From Mycolicibacterium litorale (GTDB taxonomy: Bacteria > Actinomycetota > Actinomycetes > Mycobacteriales > Mycobacteriaceae): a DNA stretch of 64,000 bases. The translations under genes were made by a program, and so were the position numbers. Positions within the stretch are counted from its first letter, which is position 1. Every line of letters begins with the position of its first letter. Of this stretch, positions 27,484 through 39,250 are shown in pieces. A model generated the notes under the pieces. The model saw only the letters and a list, made by a program, of their open reading frames with translations. It was not told the origin of the DNA and searched no databases. Location: positions 5,146,001 to 5,210,000 of the forward strand of contig NZ_AP023287.1 of NCBI RefSeq assembly GCF_014218295.1. The letters are read 5' to 3'.

Positions 27484-28701
27484 TCACCCGTGACGCAACG
27501 TCAGCAGCGTGATCTCGCTGGGCGCGAACACCCGGAACGGCGGCCCCCAGAATCCGGTGCCGCGGCTGGTGTAGAGCTGGGTCTTCTCTCCGTGGCGGCT
27601 GAGTCCCTGCACCACCGGCTGCTCCAGCCGCACCAGGATGTTGAACGGCCAGATCTGGCCGCCGTGGGTGTGCCCGGAGATCTGCAGGTCCACCCCGGCG
27701 CGGGCGGCGTGGGCGACCTGTTTGGGCTGATGGGCCAGCAGCAGAACCGGCAGGGCGCGGTCCGCACCGGCGAGTGCGGCGTCGAGGTTGGCGCCGTGCC
27801 CGCGCAACCCGGAGGCCTTCGCGGTGGCGTCGTCCACCCCGGCGACGACGAGCCGGTCACCGCCGCGTTCGACGACGAGGTGCCGGCTGTGCAGGGCGTC
27901 CCAGCCGATGCGTTCCATGTAATCGAGCCAGCCCTGCGCCTCGCTGAAGTACTCGTGATTGCCGGTGACGTACACGCGGGCCGACGTCGCCGTCACCGCG
28001 GCGAGCGGGCTGGCCTGGCGCTCCCGGTCGGCGACGGTGCCGTCGGCGATGTCGCCGACGTGGCAGACGATGTCGGCGTCGAGGCTGTTGACCCGATCCA
28101 CCACCGCCGCCGACCAGCGGGCACGGTCGATCGGGCCGTAGTGCGTATCGGTGATCATCGCGACGCGCAGGCCGTCGAGCCCCCGGCCGAGCCCGGGGAT
28201 GTGGATCTCGACGGTCCTCGTGCGCGGCACCCGCATGGCCTCCGCGTAACCCCACACCAGCAGCACGAGCGCCACGGCCGCCACCGCGACGGCGACCACC
28301 CGGCCCCGCAGCGGATCATCCACCCCGGCGGCCAACAGGACCAACCGCAACACGTTGCCGAGCACCGACCAGACGAACAGCACCCACGCCACACCGAGCA
28401 GCGCATCGGCCGTCGCGGCGACCCAGTCGGGGCGCCTGCGGCCTCGGCCCGGGCGATGGCCGGAGAACAGCATCGCCGGCAGGGCGACGAACGCGGCGGC
28501 GAACAGCAGGGTGCCCCCGACGACGACCGGTGCGGGCCAGGCCGTGCCCGCCAGCAGCAGGGTCCACCACGGCACCCCGAAGAGGAGCAGCAGGATCGCC
28601 GACACGATCGCGGTGCGGCGCCATCTGCGGCGGCCCCGACGCGGCCGTCGGTCCTCCACCACGTCGGCCGGGACGTCGTCGGTCACTTCTGGATCGCGCA
28701 T
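27484..28701 (-). CDS. Membrane-anchored calcineurin-like metallophosphoesterase
   Basis: 405 aa. Four hydrophobic segments fill the first ~160 residues (e.g. TAIVSAILLLLFGVPWWTLLL, VVGGTLLFAAAFVALPAMLF, VVAVAVAAVALVLLVWGYAEAM). The phosphoesterase domain follows with all metal motifs: ITDTHYGP, HVGDIADG, TGNHEYF, LLAHQP and SGHTHGGQIWP. This order and the GHTHGGQ ending match the YkuE/YaeI group acting on phospholipid or lipid-linked phosphates; the substrate here is unknown. ATG 28701 has TACCGT eight bases upstream. Confidence 0.9.
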   Translation of the reverse strand: MRDPEVTDDVPADVVEDRRPRRGRRRWRRTAIVSAILLLLFGVPWWTLLLAGTAWPAPVVVGGTLLFAAAFVALPAMLFSGHRPGRGRRRPDWVAATADALLGVAWVLFVWSVLGNVLRLVLLAAGVDDPLRGRVVAVAVAAVALVLLVWGYAEAMRVPRTRTVEIHIPGLGRGLDGLRVAMITDTHYGPIDRARWSAAVVDRVNSLDADIVCHVGDIADGTVADRERQASPLAAVTATSARVYVTGNHEYFSEAQGWLDYMERIGWDALHSRHLVVERGGDRLVVAGVDDATAKASGLRGHGANLDAALAGADRALPVLLLAHQPKQVAHAARAGVDLQISGHTHGGQIWPFNILVRLEQPVVQGLSRHGEKTQLYTSRGTGFWGPPFRVFAPSEITLLTLRHG

Positions 28702-28709
28702 ACCAATCG

Positions 28710-28715
28710 ACGGTA
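28710..28715 (-). promoter_or_regulatory. Predicted -10 of the metallophosphoesterase gene
   Basis: TACCGT on the minus strand with an eight-base spacer to ATG 28701. Confidence 0.35.
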
Positions 28716-28774
28716 CCGATCGTCACGCACCGTGGATTCTGCGCGAGGGTGCGCGAACTGCCGCGAGCAGCGCG

Positions 28775-28795
28775 GCGTGTCGTCTGTAGACACGC
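28775..28795 (-). terminator. Hairpin downstream of accD4
   Basis: GCGTGTC pairs perfectly with GACACGC around a seven-base loop, about 30-50 bases after the accD4 stop. It probably ends the fadD32-pks13-accD4 transcript. No U-tract. Confidence 0.45.
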
Positions 28796-28825
28796 ACGCT
28801 CGCGGGGCGAGGTGAGCCGGAGGAT

Positions 28826-30376
28826 TTAGATCGGGATCAGGCCGTGCTTGCGCTGGACGCGCTGGATCTGCTTGTCGCGCAGCAGGCGCATCGCGCTGCG
28901 CAGCTTGAGCCGGGTCTCGTGCGGTTCGATGACCGCGTCGACGTAGCCGCGCTCGGCCGCCACGTACGGCGTCGCCATATCGCGGTTGTAGCCCTCGATG
29001 AACTGGCGGCGGATCTCCTGGACCTCCGGCGCGTTCGGATCGGGGAAGCGCTTGACGATCAACTGCGCGGCCCCCTCGGCGCCGATGACTGCGATCCGCG
29101 CCGTCGGCCACAGGAAGTTGAAATCCGACGTCAGCTGCTTGGAACCCATCACCGCGTACGCGCCACCGTAGGACTTGCGCACGGTGATCGTCACCTTCGG
29201 CACGTCGGCCTCGACGACCGCGTACAGGAACCGGCCACCACGTTTGATGATGCCGTTCTTCTCCTGCTCGACACCCGGCAGGAAGCCGGGGGTGTCGACG
29301 ACGAACACCAGCGGCACGTTGAACGAATCGCAGAACCGTACGAACCGCGCCGCCTTGTCCGACGCCTCGTTGTCGATCGCCCCGGACATGTACATCGGCT
29401 GGTTGGCGATCACCCCGACCGGGCGCCCGTCGACGCGGGCGTATCCGGTGATGATCGCCTGGCCGGCCTGGCCCGCGACCTCCAGGAAGTCGCCGTCGTC
29501 GAAGATCCGCAGCAGGATCTCGTGCATGTCGTAGGCAGTGTTGTCGTTGTCCGGCACGATCGAGTCCAGCTCGAGATCGTGCGGGGTGACCTCCGGCTCC
29601 AGGCCGGGGTTGACGATCGGCGGGTCGTCGAACGTGTTCGACGGCAGGAAGCCCAGGTACTCGCGGACGTAGGCGAACGCGTCCTTCTCCGAGTCGACCA
29701 CGGTGTGGATGTTGCCGTACTTGGCCTGCGCGTCGGCGCCGCCGAGTTCGTCGAGGCTGACGTCCTCACCGGTGACGTCCTTGATGACGTCGGGGCCGGT
29801 GACGAACATGTAGCCCTGATCGCGGACCGCGACGATCAGATCGGTCTGGATCGGCGAGTACACCGCACCGCCGGCGCACTTGCCGAGGATGATCGAGATC
29901 TGCGGCACCAGCCCGGACAGCAGTTCGTGGCGCCGGCCCAGCTCGGCGTACCAGGCCAGCGACGTCGCGAGGTCCTGGATGCGGGCGCCGCCGGAGTCGT
30001 TGATGCCGATGATCGGGCAACCGACCATGGCCACCCACTCCATCAGCCGCGACACCTTGCGGCCGAACATCTCACCGACCGAACCGCCGAACACCGTCTG
30101 GTCGTGGCTGAACACCCCGACCGGGCGACCGTCGATCGTGCCGTGACCGGTCACCACACCGTCGCCGTAGAGCGCGTTCGGATCACCCGGTGTGCGGGCC
30201 AGCGCCCCGATCTCCAGGAAACTGCCCGGGTCGAGCAGCGCGTGGATCCGCGCCCGCGGGCTCGGGATCCCCTTGGCGTCGCGTTTGGCGGCGGCCTTCG
30301 CACCACCGGGTTCCTTGGCGAGTTCGAGCTTCTCGCGGAGTTCGGCGAGCTGTGCTGCGGTGGTCCGTTCGGTCAC
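28826..30376 (-). CDS. accD4: Acyl-CoA carboxylase carboxyltransferase beta subunit AccD4 (Rv3799c)
   Basis: 516 aa, two crotonase-like halves. N-half: [35 protein letters not shown] and [12 protein letters not shown]-half: [33 protein letters not shown] and the [21 protein letters not shown] end. With AccA3 and AccE it carboxylates a long-chain acyl-CoA to the extender that Pks13 condenses with the meromycolate. GTG start; it follows pks13 by five bases in the same operon. Confidence 0.96.
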   Translation of the reverse strand: MTERTTAAQLAELREKLELAKEPGGAKAAAKRDAKGIPSPRARIHALLDPGSFLEIGALARTPGDPNALYGDGVVTGHGTIDGRPVGVFSHDQTVFGGSVGEMFGRKVSRLMEWVAMVGCPIIGINDSGGARIQDLATSLAWYAELGRRHELLSGLVPQISIILGKCAGGAVYSPIQTDLIVAVRDQGYMFVTGPDVIKDVTGEDVSLDELGGADAQAKYGNIHTVVDSEKDAFAYVREYLGFLPSNTFDDPPIVNPGLEPEVTPHDLELDSIVPDNDNTAYDMHEILLRIFDDGDFLEVAGQAGQAIITGYARVDGRPVGVIANQPMYMSGAIDNEASDKAARFVRFCDSFNVPLVFVVDTPGFLPGVEQEKNGIIKRGGRFLYAVVEADVPKVTITVRKSYGGAYAVMGSKQLTSDFNFLWPTARIAVIGAEGAAQLIVKRFPDPNAPEVQEIRRQFIEGYNRDMATPYVAAERGYVDAVIEPHETRLKLRSAMRLLRDKQIQRVQRKHGLIPI

Positions 30377-30381
30377 TTGCT

Positions 30382-33300
30382 CTACTTCCCCTGGGCCTCG
30401 ATACGGTTGATCGCTTCGCTCATGTGGGCACCCACCTTCGCGATGTACGGTTCGTCGATCGCCTGGATGTGCTCACCGCCGATGGGGACCACTTCCAGCT
30501 CCGAAACATACTCACCCCAGCCGCCGTCGGGTTGGCGGGTGGCGTATCGCGGTTCGAAGTAGATCGCGTCGTCGTGGTACCGGTCGGCCATGTAGAGCGT
30601 CACGTGCCCGTCGTACGGCTTGATCTCGGCGGTGTCGATCATCCGGTTGTCGAGGTACGACGTGCGCTGATGCTCGATGATGCCGCCCGGGATCTGCACG
30701 CCGCTGGCCGCGACGGCCTCCATGACGAACTTCACCTGACCCTCGTCGTCGAGGTTCTCCAGCTCCTCGTACGGGATCTCCGGGATCTCGACGTTGAACG
30801 TGCGCTCGGCGAAGCGGGCGTACCGCTCCCAGCGGGCGCGGGTCTCCTCCTTGGTCTGCGGCACCTCCTCACCGGCGCGCACCGCGTCGATGAGGCCGAC
30901 GAACCGCACGTCCGCACCGGCCTGCTTCAGCCCGATCGCACACGCGTAGGCCAGCACCCCGCCCAGCGACCAGCCGGCCAGGATGAACGGCTTGCCGGTC
31001 TTTCCCTCGGTCCAGCCGTTGATCTCCAGCAGCTTCGGCACGTACTCGGCGGCCCGCTCCTCGACCGAACCCTCGACACGCTCGATGCCGTACATCGGGG
31101 TGTCCGGCGGCAGCCGTTTGAGCAGCGGTTCGTAGACGACGGTCGATCCGCCGGCCGGGTGGAACACGAACACCGGGATGCGGTTCGCCCCCTCCTGCGG
31201 CGCGCGCAGGACGCGGACGAAGCCGTCGACCTTGCCGGACTCGAGGTGCTCGCGCACCGTCGTGGCCAGCTCCTCGATGGTCGTCGCCGAGGCGACGTCG
31301 TCGGCGGTGATCGTGCCCTCGGCCCGCTCGGAGAGCCGTTCGGCCATCTTCGCGGCGGTGGCGTCGTCGATCTTCGGCAGCTCGTTGAAGATGCCGCCCG
31401 GCGACTTGCCGGTGACGATCGCCCACGTCGCGAACGTGACGCGTTCGGCGGCGTCGCGCGGCGGCACGTCGGCGCCCAGCGCCTCGGTGACGGCCTCCTG
31501 GGTGAGCACCTGCGCCGCGGCCTTCGCCGCGGACGTCTTGGCGGTGTCGGGTCCGGACGGATTGGTCGGCGGGGCCGGAATGCTCGGTCCCGACGGATCC
31601 GTCGGCGGCGCGGGGATGTTCGCGACGGGTCCGGACGGATTCGTCGGCGGCGCCGGGATGGCGTCGTCCGGCTCCGAATCGTCCTGCGTGCTGGGCTCGG
31701 CCTGTGGGTCGGGTACCGGCGTGGTCGCCGTCGTCAGGTTCGCACCCGACAGCACCGCACCCTGTTCGGCGGCCTTCTCCGCGGCCGCTTCGGAGGCCGC
31801 CTCGCCCAGCGGATGTCCGGCCGCGGCCAGCTTCTCCTCCAGCTCGGCGACCGTGGACGCCCCGCCCATCAACTCGGCCTGTTCGGCGGCGATCTCCTCG
31901 GCCGTCTTGCCCTTCTGCGACTCGGCCAGCTGGTCGACCTCGTCACGGTGCTCGATCGCGTAGACGATGAGCTGCTCGACGGCGTACAGGTTGGCGTCGC
32001 GCACCGCGGTCAGCTGTATCGGCGGCAGGTCGAAGTCGTATTCGACGCGGTTCTTGATCCGCACCGCCATCAGGGAATCCAGGCCGAGCTCGATCAGCGG
32101 CACCTCCCACGGCAGGTCCTCGGGCTCGTACCCCATGGCCCCGCCGACGATCAGGCCCAGTCGGTCGCGCACGGTCTCACCGGAGTCCGGTGACCACTTG
32201 CCCAGGCCCGCACCCAGATTCGCACCCGCGGTGAGGTTGTCCGACAGGATCGCCGGAGCCGCCCCGGCGGCGACATCAGACCCCGCATCGTCGGGCTCGG
32301 GCTCGGCCGGGGTCAGTGAATCCGGTTGCGCCGCAACCGTTCCGGTGGCCACCGCGGCGGGCAGGGCCACCGCGGCACCGCCGCGGGCGACGATCGCGTC
32401 GTAGACCAGCGTGAACGATTCATCGATGCGGGCGTGCACCTGCACCGACGCCCCACCCGGATGGCGGGTCAGCGTGGTGACGAGGCGGGCGCCGTCACCG
32501 GGCACCGCGCGCTGCTCGGCCGCCGTCACCGCGGCGTCCGGAAGCACCTGCGAGGCAGCGGATTTCACCAGTGCCGCCAGAGCCTGAGCGTCCACGGCAC
32601 CGCGGGGGCTGTACTCCCACACGTGCCTGCCGTCCGGGGTGGCGACGTGGCTGCCCGGCATGACACCGGCGTTGTCCCCGCTGAACCGCACGTCGAGCCA
32701 GTGCGGTTTGCGGCGGAAGCGGGTCGGCGGGATGTTCGCGTAGTCCAGCGCACCGGCCAGCCCGCGGGAACGCCGCGGGAACAGGGTGCGCATGTCGAGA
32801 TCGTGGCCGTGCACGAACAGCTGCGCCATTGCCGCGGTCATCGAGTCGACCTCGTCCTGCTTGCGGGCCAGCGTCGCGATCAGCTGGCCATCGTAGAGTC
32901 CAGCGGCAGACGTCGTCAGCCCGACCTGCATGAGCGCCACCGGATTCGGCGCCAGCTCCAGGAACGTGGTGTGGCCGTTGTCGACGGCGTTGCGGATGCC
33001 GTGGGTGAAGTAGACGCTGTGGCGCAGCCCCTTCTTCCAGTACTCCACATCGTGGATCGGCTCGTGGCCGGCCCGCAGGTACTTGCCCTCGTGCACCGTC
33101 GAGTAGTAGCCGACCTGCAGCGGGTGCGGGGTGATGCCGACCAGTTCGGCGGCGAGCTCACCGAGCAGCGGATCCATCTGCGAGGTGTGGCTGGCGCCCT
33201 TGGTCTGGAACTTGCGGGCGAACTTCCCCTCCGCCTCGGCGCGGGCGATGATCGCGTCCACCTGCTCGGGCGGCCCGCCGATCACGGTCTGCGTCGGGGC

Positions 33301-36027
33301 GGCGTACACGCACACCTCGAGGTCGGGGTAGTCGGAGAACACGGTCTTGATCTCGTCGGCGGAGTACTCCACCAGCGCCATCAACCGGATGTACTCACCG
33401 AACAGCATCGCCTCGCCCTCACCCATGAGGTGGCTGCGCGAGCAGATGGTGCGGGTGGCGTCCTCCAGGGACAGGCCGCCGGCGAAGTAGGCGGCCGCGG
33501 CCTCACCGAGCGACTGGCCGATGACCGCCGCCGGCTTGGCGCCGTGATGCTTGAGCAGCTCGCCGAGCGCCACCTGGATCGCGAAGATGACCAGCTGCAC
33601 CTTCTCGATCGGCAGCTCGGTCGTCTCATCGGTGTAGTCGACGGAATCGTCGAGGATGAGCTCGAGGATCGAGTGCCCGCGCTCGTCCTGCACGTAGGAG
33701 TCGACCTTGTTGATCCACTCGGCGAAGACCTCGTTGCGCAGGTAGAGGCTCTTGCCCATCTTGCGGTGCTGGGCGCCGAACCCGGCCAGCACCCAGACCG
33801 GTCCGTTGGAGACGGGTCCGTCGGCGCTGTAGACGTTCGGGCTCTGCTTGCCCTCGGCCAGCGCGCGCAGCCCCCTGATCGCCTCGTCGTGGTCGCGGGC
33901 CATCACCACCGCGCGGGAGCGGCCGTGGTTGCGGCGCGACAGCGAGCGGCCGATCGACTCGAGCGACGACGCGCGGCCCTCCTCGCTGTCGATCCAGTCG
34001 GCCAGTTCGGCGGCGGCGGCGCGCTTGCGCGAGGTCAGGAACGCCGAAACCGCAAGCGGCACAAGCGGAGTGGGCTGTTCTTTCGCCTCGAGCTCCTGGC
34101 GCGCCACCTCGAGCAGGCGCTTGGCCTCGTCGGTCAGGCCGGGCAGTTCGTACTCGGGCTCGGCGGCCGAATGCACGGAACCCTCGGCCCCGTCTTCTGT
34201 GTCTTCTGCGGAGTCGAAGCCTGATTCTCTTCGCGCAAGCGGCTCATCGATGAACTCGCCGTACTCGTCCATCCGGACCCCGCCCACATACACGGCGGGC
34301 TCGTTCGGGGCGGCGGTCACCTCGACCACCGGCTCCTCGGGTTCGGGCTCGACGAGGTCGCTCGGCAGCACCTCGCGCATCACGATGTGCGCGTTGGCCC
34401 CGCCGAAGCCGAAGCCGGAGACACCCGCGATCGCGTGACCGCTGTAGCGCGGCCAGTCCGAGACGGTGTCGTTGACCTTCAGCCGCACCGCGTTGAAGTC
34501 GATGTAGGGGTTCGGCCCGGTGTAGTTGATCGACGGCGGCACCTTGTCGTTGCGCAGCGACAGCGCCACCTTGGCCAGGCTCGCCGCGCCGGCAGCCGAC
34601 TCCAGGTGCCCCACATTGGATTTCACGGCGCCGAGCAGCGCGGGCCGGTCGGCGGGCCGGTTGCGGCCGACCACTCGGCCCAGCGCGTCGGCCTCGATCG
34701 GGTCACCGAGGATGGTGCCGGTGCCGTGCGCCTCGATGTAGTCGACGTCGCGCGGGTTGATGCCCGCGTCCTTGTACGCCTTGCGCAGCACCTCGGCCTG
34801 CGCGTCGGGGTTGGGCGCCAGCATCCCGTTGGACCGGCCGTCGTGGTTCACCGCGCTGCCCGCGATCACCGCGATGATCTCGTCGCCGTCGCGGCGGGCG
34901 TCGGACAGGCGCTTGAGCACCAGCATGCCCGCGCCCTCGGAACGGGCGTAGCCGTTGGCGTCCTGCGAGAAGGACTTGATCCGGCCGTCCGGGGCGAGCA
35001 CGCCGCCCACCTCGTCGAAGCCGATCGTCACCAGCGGGGTGATCAGCGCGTTGACGCCGCCGACCACGGCGACGTCGGCCTCACCGGCGCGCAGCGCGGC
35101 CACCCCCTGGTGGGCGGCGACCAGCGAGCTCGAACACGCGGTGTCGATCGCCATGGACGGGCCGCGGAAGTCGTAGAAGTACGACACCCGGTTGGCGATG
35201 ATCGAGCTGGTGGTGCCGGTGATCGCGTACGGGTGCGCCACGCCGGGGTCGGCGACCGACATGAAGCTGTAGTCGTTGTTCGACGCGCCGATGTAGACGC
35301 CGACCCGCTCACCGCGCAGGCTCGACGCCGGGATGCGGGCGTGTTCGAGCGCCTCCCAGGTCAATTCCAGCGCCATCCGCTGCTGCGGATCGATGTTGTC
35401 GGCCTCCATCTTCGACAGCGCGAAGAACTCGGCGTCGAAGCCCTTGATGTCGGAGAGGTAGCCGCCCCGGGTGGCCGCCTTGGCGACGCGTTCGGCGATG
35501 CGCGGCTCGCCGAGGAATTCCTCCCACCGGCCCTCGGGCAGGTCGGTGATGGCGTCGCGGCCCTCGAGCAGCGCCTCCCACATCTCGTCGGGGCTGTTCA
35601 TGTCGCCGGGGAAGCGGGTCGCGATGCCGACGATCGCGATGTCTTCGACGTCGCGCTCGCGCGACCAGTCGGTGCCGTCGTCGTCGTGCACGACCTCAGG
35701 CTCACCCTCGATGATCACCGTCGCCAGCGATTCGATGGTCGGGTGGCGGAAGGCGATGGTCGCGGTCAGCGTGACGCCGGTGAGGTCCTCGATGTCGCTG
35801 GCCATGGCGACCGCGTCGCGCGAGGACAGACCCAGCTCCACCATCGGGGCGGACTCGTCGATCGCGTCGGCGTTCTGGCCGGTGGCGTTGGCGATCCAGT
35901 TGCGCAGCCATTCGCGCATCTCGGCGACGGTCATGTCGACCTGCGCCGGCCTCAGCGGGCCGTCCTCCCCTTGGGCGACGACCGGCTGGTTCTGCGCGGA
36001 CGACGAATTGTTCGGTGTTTCAGACAT
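30382..36027 (-). CDS. pks13: Polyketide synthase Pks13, mycolate condensase (Rv3800c)
   Basis: 1881 aa from ATG 36027; a second ATG at 36033 is less well placed relative to GAAAGAG. Domain order: ACP1 (Ser69 in [13 protein letters not shown]), ketosynthase (Cys298 in [12 protein letters not shown]), acyltransferase (Ser839 in [13 protein letters not shown]), ACP2 (Ser1318 in [16 protein letters not shown]), long linker, thioesterase (Ser1687 in [12 protein letters not shown]). It condenses the FadD32-activated meromycolate with the AccD4 product to an alpha-alkyl beta-ketoacid, which the TE transfers to trehalose. The M. tuberculosis protein is 1733 aa; most of the extra length is a repeat-bearing ACP2-TE linker. 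Confidence 0.97.
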   Translation of the reverse strand: MSETPNNSSSAQNQPVVAQGEDGPLRPAQVDMTVAEMREWLRNWIANATGQNADAIDESAPMVELGLSSRDAVAMASDIEDLTGVTLTATIAFRHPTIESLATVIIEGEPEVVHDDDGTDWSRERDVEDIAIVGIATRFPGDMNSPDEMWEALLEGRDAITDLPEGRWEEFLGEPRIAERVAKAATRGGYLSDIKGFDAEFFALSKMEADNIDPQQRMALELTWEALEHARIPASSLRGERVGVYIGASNNDYSFMSVADPGVAHPYAITGTTSSIIANRVSYFYDFRGPSMAIDTACSSSLVAAHQGVAALRAGEADVAVVGGVNALITPLVTIGFDEVGGVLAPDGRIKSFSQDANGYARSEGAGMLVLKRLSDARRDGDEIIAVIAGSAVNHDGRSNGMLAPNPDAQAEVLRKAYKDAGINPRDVDYIEAHGTGTILGDPIEADALGRVVGRNRPADRPALLGAVKSNVGHLESAAGAASLAKVALSLRNDKVPPSINYTGPNPYIDFNAVRLKVNDTVSDWPRYSGHAIAGVSGFGFGGANAHIVMREVLPSDLVEPEPEEPVVEVTAAPNEPAVYVGGVRMDEYGEFIDEPLARRESGFDSAEDTEDGAEGSVHSAAEPEYELPGLTDEAKRLLEVARQELEAKEQPTPLVPLAVSAFLTSRKRAAAAELADWIDSEEGRASSLESIGRSLSRRNHGRSRAVVMARDHDEAIRGLRALAEGKQSPNVYSADGPVSNGPVWVLAGFGAQHRKMGKSLYLRNEVFAEWINKVDSYVQDERGHSILELILDDSVDYTDETTELPIEKVQLVIFAIQVALGELLKHHGAKPAAVIGQSLGEAAAAYFAGGLSLEDATRTICSRSHLMGEGEAMLFGEYIRLMALVEYSADEIKTVFSDYPDLEVCVYAAPTQTVIGGPPEQVDAIIARAEAEGKFARKFQTKGASHTSQMDPLLGELAAELVGITPHPLQVGYYSTVHEGKYLRAGHEPIHDVEYWKKGLRHSVYFTHGIRNAVDNGHTTFLELAPNPVALMQVGLTTSAAGLYDGQLIATLARKQDEVDSMTAAMAQLFVHGHDLDMRTLFPRRSRGLAGALDYANIPPTRFRRKPHWLDVRFSGDNAGVMPGSHVATPDGRHVWEYSPRGAVDAQALAALVKSAASQVLPDAAVTAAEQRAVPGDGARLVTTLTRHPGGASVQVHARIDESFTLVYDAIVARGGAAVALPAAVATGTVAAQPDSLTPAEPEPDDAGSDVAAGAAPAILSDNLTAGANLGAGLGKWSPDSGETVRDRLGLIVGGAMGYEPEDLPWEVPLIELGLDSLMAVRIKNRVEYDFDLPPIQLTAVRDANLYAVEQLIVYAIEHRDEVDQLAESQKGKTAEEIAAEQAELMGGASTVAELEEKLAAAGHPLGEAASEAAAEKAAEQGAVLSGANLTTATTPVPDPQAEPSTQDDSEPDDAIPAPPTNPSGPVANIPAPPTDPSGPSIPAPPTNPSGPDTAKTSAAKAAAQVLTQEAVTEALGADVPPRDAAERVTFATWAIVTGKSPGGIFNELPKIDDATAAKMAERLSERAEGTITADDVASATTIEELATTVREHLESGKVDGFVRVLRAPQEGANRIPVFVFHPAGGSTVVYEPLLKRLPPDTPMYGIERVEGSVEERAAEYVPKLLEINGWTEGKTGKPFILAGWSLGGVLAYACAIGLKQAGADVRFVGLIDAVRAGEEVPQTKEETRARWERYARFAERTFNVEIPEIPYEELENLDDEGQVKFVMEAVAASGVQIPGGIIEHQRTSYLDNRMIDTAEIKPYDGHVTLYMADRYHDDAIYFEPRYATRQPDGGWGEYVSELEVVPIGGEHIQAIDEPYIAKVGAHMSEAINRIEAQGK
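31549..31660 (-). repeat. Three IPAPPT(N/D)PSGP repeats in the Pks13 ACP2-TE linker
   Basis: The 11-residue motif [11 protein letters not shown] occurs three times (the second copy with D for N), separated by VAN and S. It is embedded in a ~140-residue acidic/Ala/Pro-rich linker between ACP2 and the thioesterase, where M. tuberculosis has roughly 45 residues as I recall it. It looks like a recently expanded flexible spacer. Confidence 0.8.
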
Positions 36028-36084
36028 GTTCATCTCTTTCGCCGCCCGCGGCGGGGTGTGTGGGGGAAGGCGTCAGTCCGTCCG

Positions 36085-37974
36085 TCAGTCGGTCTCGTCG
36101 GGGAAGGCGTTGGCGACCTTCCCGGCGCGCAGACTGCCGTCCAGGTAGGCCGACCGGCACGCGCGCCTGCCGATCTTGCCGCTCGAGGTGCGCGGGATCG
36201 CACCGGCCGGGGTGAGCAGCACGTCGCGCACGGTGACGCCGTGGCGCACCGCGATCGCGGCGCGGATGTCGTCGGCGATCGGGCCCATGTCGAGCTTGTG
36301 GGCACCCGGCGCCCGCTCACCGACGATGACGAGCTGCTCGGACGTGTCGTCGGGGTCGCGTTTGAGACCGGCGTGCGCGTTCTCGAACACCTCGTCGGGC
36401 AGCTGGTTGGCCGGCACCGAGAACGCGGCCACGAACCCGGTGCGCAGCGCCTTGGTGGCCTCCTGCGCCGAGTACTCGAGGTCCTGCGGGTAGTGGTTGC
36501 GGCCGTCGATGATCACCAGGTCCTTGACGCGGCCGGTGATGTACAGGTCGCCGTCGTGGTAGGCGCCGTAGTCGCCGGTACGCACCCACATGGCGTCGTC
36601 CGGCGCGCCTTCGGCGTGGCTGGGGCTGGTCCGCGACTTGAGGATGTTGCGGAACGTCGCCTGGGTCTCCTCCTCCTTGCCCCAGTACCCGGTGCCCATG
36701 TTCTGGCCGGAGATCCAGATCTCGCCGATCTGGCCGTCGGGCAGCTCGGTGGCCGTGTCGTGGTCGACGATGACCGCCCACTCCGCGATGCCGACCTTGC
36801 CCGCCGACGCCTGGGCGACCGCCTTGTCGGAATCCGGCGGCACCTCGACGAAACGGTGGCTGTTGAGCTCGTCGCGGTCGACGGTGACGATCTTCGGGGA
36901 CTCGTTGACCGGCGTCGTCGACACGAACAGCGTGGCCTCGGCCAGGCCGTAGGACGGTTTGATGGCCTGCGGGCGGAACCCGTACGGGCCGAACGCCTCG
37001 TTGAAGTTGCGCACGGTGGCCGCCGAGATCGGCTCGCTGCCGTTGAGCAGCGCCTTGACGTTCGACAGGTCCAGCGGCGGCTCACCCTCGCGCGGCACGC
37101 CGCGGGCGGCGGCGTGGTCGAACGCGAAGTTGGGGGCGACCGAGATGACGCCGCCGGTCTCGCCGTCCTTGCGCGCCATCTCGCGGATCCAGCGGCCGGG
37201 CCTGCGGACGAACGCGGCGGGCGTCATGAACGAGATGTAGTGCCCGATCATCGGCGAGATCATGATCGTGATCAGGCCCATGTCGTGGAAGAACGGCAGC
37301 CAGGACACGCCACGGTCGCCCTCTTCGCCCTCGAGTGCCTCGATGACCTGCACGACGTTGGTGGCGAGGTTGAGGTGGGTGATCTGCACACCGGTCGGGA
37401 TGCGCGTCGAGCCCGAGGTGTACTGCAGGTAGGCGATGGTCTCCCGGGTGATGTCGACCGACTCCCAGGTCTGCCCGACCTCGTTGGGGACCGCGTCGAC
37501 GGCGATGACGCGGGGCCGCTGATTGGCCGGCCGGGTGCGGAAGAACTTGCGCACGCCCTCGGCGGCCTCGGTGGTGGTCAGGATCGCCGACGGTGTGCAG
37601 TCGTCGAGGACCGCGTGCAGGCGGCCGACGTGGCCGGGCTCGTTCGGGTCGAACAGCGGCACCGCGATGCGGCCGGAGTACAGCGTGCCGAAGAACGCGA
37701 TGAGGTAGTCGAGGTTCTGCGGGCACAGGATCGCGACGCGGTCACCCGGCTGGGTCACCTGCTGCAGCCGCGCCCCGACCGCACGGTTGCGGGCGCCGAA
37801 GTCGGCCCACGTCAGGTCCCGTGCGACGCCCTCACGCTCGGTGGAGAAGTCGAGGAAGCGGTACGCCAGTTTGTCGCCACGCACCTTCGCCCATCGTTCG
37901 ACGTGACGCACCAGGTTCCCGTTGTCGGGGAACTTGATGAGGCCGTCCTTGATGAACGGGTTGTGGAACGGCAT
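36085..37974 (-). CDS. fadD32: Long-chain fatty-acyl-AMP ligase FadD32 (Rv3801c)
   Basis: 629 aa from ATG 37974, which has AGGAGAG at good distance; GTG 37980 is the alternative. ANL-superfamily features: AMP-binding [64 protein letters not shown] and the C-terminal lysine in [11 protein letters not shown]. It belongs to the fatty-acyl-AMP ligase group: it adenylates meromycolic acid and loads it on ACP1 of Pks13. First gene of the minus-strand fadD32-pks13-accD4 operon (57 bp to pks13). An AT-rich inverted repeat lies upstream. Confidence 0.97.
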   Translation of the reverse strand: MPFHNPFIKDGLIKFPDNGNLVRHVERWAKVRGDKLAYRFLDFSTEREGVARDLTWADFGARNRAVGARLQQVTQPGDRVAILCPQNLDYLIAFFGTLYSGRIAVPLFDPNEPGHVGRLHAVLDDCTPSAILTTTEAAEGVRKFFRTRPANQRPRVIAVDAVPNEVGQTWESVDITRETIAYLQYTSGSTRIPTGVQITHLNLATNVVQVIEALEGEEGDRGVSWLPFFHDMGLITIMISPMIGHYISFMTPAAFVRRPGRWIREMARKDGETGGVISVAPNFAFDHAAARGVPREGEPPLDLSNVKALLNGSEPISAATVRNFNEAFGPYGFRPQAIKPSYGLAEATLFVSTTPVNESPKIVTVDRDELNSHRFVEVPPDSDKAVAQASAGKVGIAEWAVIVDHDTATELPDGQIGEIWISGQNMGTGYWGKEEETQATFRNILKSRTSPSHAEGAPDDAMWVRTGDYGAYHDGDLYITGRVKDLVIIDGRNHYPQDLEYSAQEATKALRTGFVAAFSVPANQLPDEVFENAHAGLKRDPDDTSEQLVIVGERAPGAHKLDMGPIADDIRAAIAVRHGVTVRDVLLTPAGAIPRTSSGKIGRRACRSAYLDGSLRAGKVANAFPDETD

Positions 37975-38159
37975 TTTCACACTCTCCTGTCAAAGCACTC
38001 CGGGTCGCACGGGCCCGCAAAGCCTTCGTTGCACGGACGGGACGCTGCAGCCTCCTCGGGAACCGCGCGAACTCCAAACCCCCAAGATGCTACTCGGGTA
38101 TCGGGTCGCGGCGGCCCCGACGCTGCGCGTCAGCCGTTCGGTCACCGTCTTAGTTTTCT

Positions 38160-38171
38160 CTTAATGTTAAG
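38160..38171. promoter_or_regulatory. AT-rich inverted repeat upstream of fadD32
   Basis: CTTAATGTTAAG, a perfect dyad (CTTAA, two bases, TTAAG) within an unusually AT-rich patch (38150-38171) of the 235 bp gap between the Rv3802c-like gene and fadD32. It may be a repressor site or part of the fadD32 operon promoter. No regulator is assigned. Confidence 0.35.
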
Positions 38172-38209
38172 TGACCGGTGTGCACCGGCCAAATCATCTC
38201 GGTCACGTG

Positions 38210-39217
38210 TCAACCATGTTTTGGTTGCGGTGCGCTCTCGATGACGCCCCGCGCCCAGTTGAGCGTCCACTGGGTCGCCGACTGGCCGTCGACCTGCCAG
38301 AACTGCGGTGTGGCGTACATCGCGTGGATCGGCTGACCCGCCCCGCCCGCGAGTGTCTCCAGCGTGCGCGGCAGGTTGACGATCGAGAACGCCGACTCGG
38401 GGGCCGCGCAGATCAGGTCGCCCGGTGCGCAGATCTCGAAGACGCGGTCGTCGAGGGCGCCGAAGCCGCCGGGGCGCGGACCGGTCATGCTCAAGCCGAG
38501 CGTGCTCAGCGTCGGCACCTCGTGCAGCGTGATCTCGGCGCCCACACCGGGCGGGTTCGGGCCCACGTCCTGACCGACGCCGGCCTCGCGGCGGCCGTCG
38601 GCGATCGTCGTCACCCCGAGCACCAGGTCCTGGTCGATGGGCCCGCGGCCGTTGCCGACGTCACTGGCGATGTCGCCGGCGATCACCGCGCCCTGCGAGA
38701 AGCCGATGATCACGTAGCTGGTCAGCGGGCAGCGGTTGTTCATGTCCGTCAGCGCCTTCACCGCGGCCTGGGTGCCCTCGGCGCGGCTGTCGTTGTAGGA
38801 CATCTGCTTGTCGGCGGAGAACGGGTTGTGGAACTGCGCGGTGTAGGGGACGGTGTAGATCTCCAGCCGGTCGTTGCCGAACTCCGCGCGCAGCGGGTTG
38901 GTCACGTTGAGCAGCAGCGCGATCGGGAACTGCGTCGGGTTGAACGGGTCGAGCTGCGGCGAGGACTCCCACGTGCCCGGGATCGACAGCAGCTGCACGT
39001 CCGGGCAGCTCGCGTCCTGGAACTCCGGCCGCGGCTTACCGGTCTGCGGCACGCTCGTCGGCGGGATCGCATCCGGGGGAAGCGCCGTGTCCGGCGTATC
39101 CGGCCTGCGCATCACCACCACGATGATCGTCACCACGAGAACCACCACCAGCGCCATCGCCCCGGCGGCGGCCAGGGCGAGGATGCGGTGACGTTTACGA
39201 CGGCTGGATTTCGGCAT
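38210..39217 (-). CDS. Cutinase-like lipase/thioesterase (Rv3802c, Culp6-like)
   Basis: 335 aa. A basic N-terminus and one membrane helix ([25 protein letters not shown]) anchor a periplasmic alpha/beta hydrolase. The nucleophile is in [14 protein letters not shown], and cysteines in ASCPD, NRCP, EICAPGD and LICAAP fit cutinase disulfides. The catalytic Asp (GDLIC) and His (PIHAMY) are visible. Rv3802c is an essential phospholipase/thioesterase that affects envelope mycolates. Same strand as fadD32 and fbpD. Confidence 0.92.
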   Translation of the reverse strand: MPKSSRRKRHRILALAAAGAMALVVVLVVTIIVVVMRRPDTPDTALPPDAIPPTSVPQTGKPRPEFQDASCPDVQLLSIPGTWESSPQLDPFNPTQFPIALLLNVTNPLRAEFGNDRLEIYTVPYTAQFHNPFSADKQMSYNDSRAEGTQAAVKALTDMNNRCPLTSYVIIGFSQGAVIAGDIASDVGNGRGPIDQDLVLGVTTIADGRREAGVGQDVGPNPPGVGAEITLHEVPTLSTLGLSMTGPRPGGFGALDDRVFEICAPGDLICAAPESAFSIVNLPRTLETLAGGAGQPIHAMYATPQFWQVDGQSATQWTLNWARGVIESAPQPKHG

Positions 39218-39250
39218 GGGGTATTCGGCTCCTTGCGTACGCGGTCTGCG

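Noticed and set aside
34387..38244. Very long open frame (over 1200 codons) antisense to pks13 and fadD32
   Set aside because: It is the reverse shadow of high-GC coding DNA, rich in Arg, Gly, Asp and His, with no domain and spanning two real genes and their gap.
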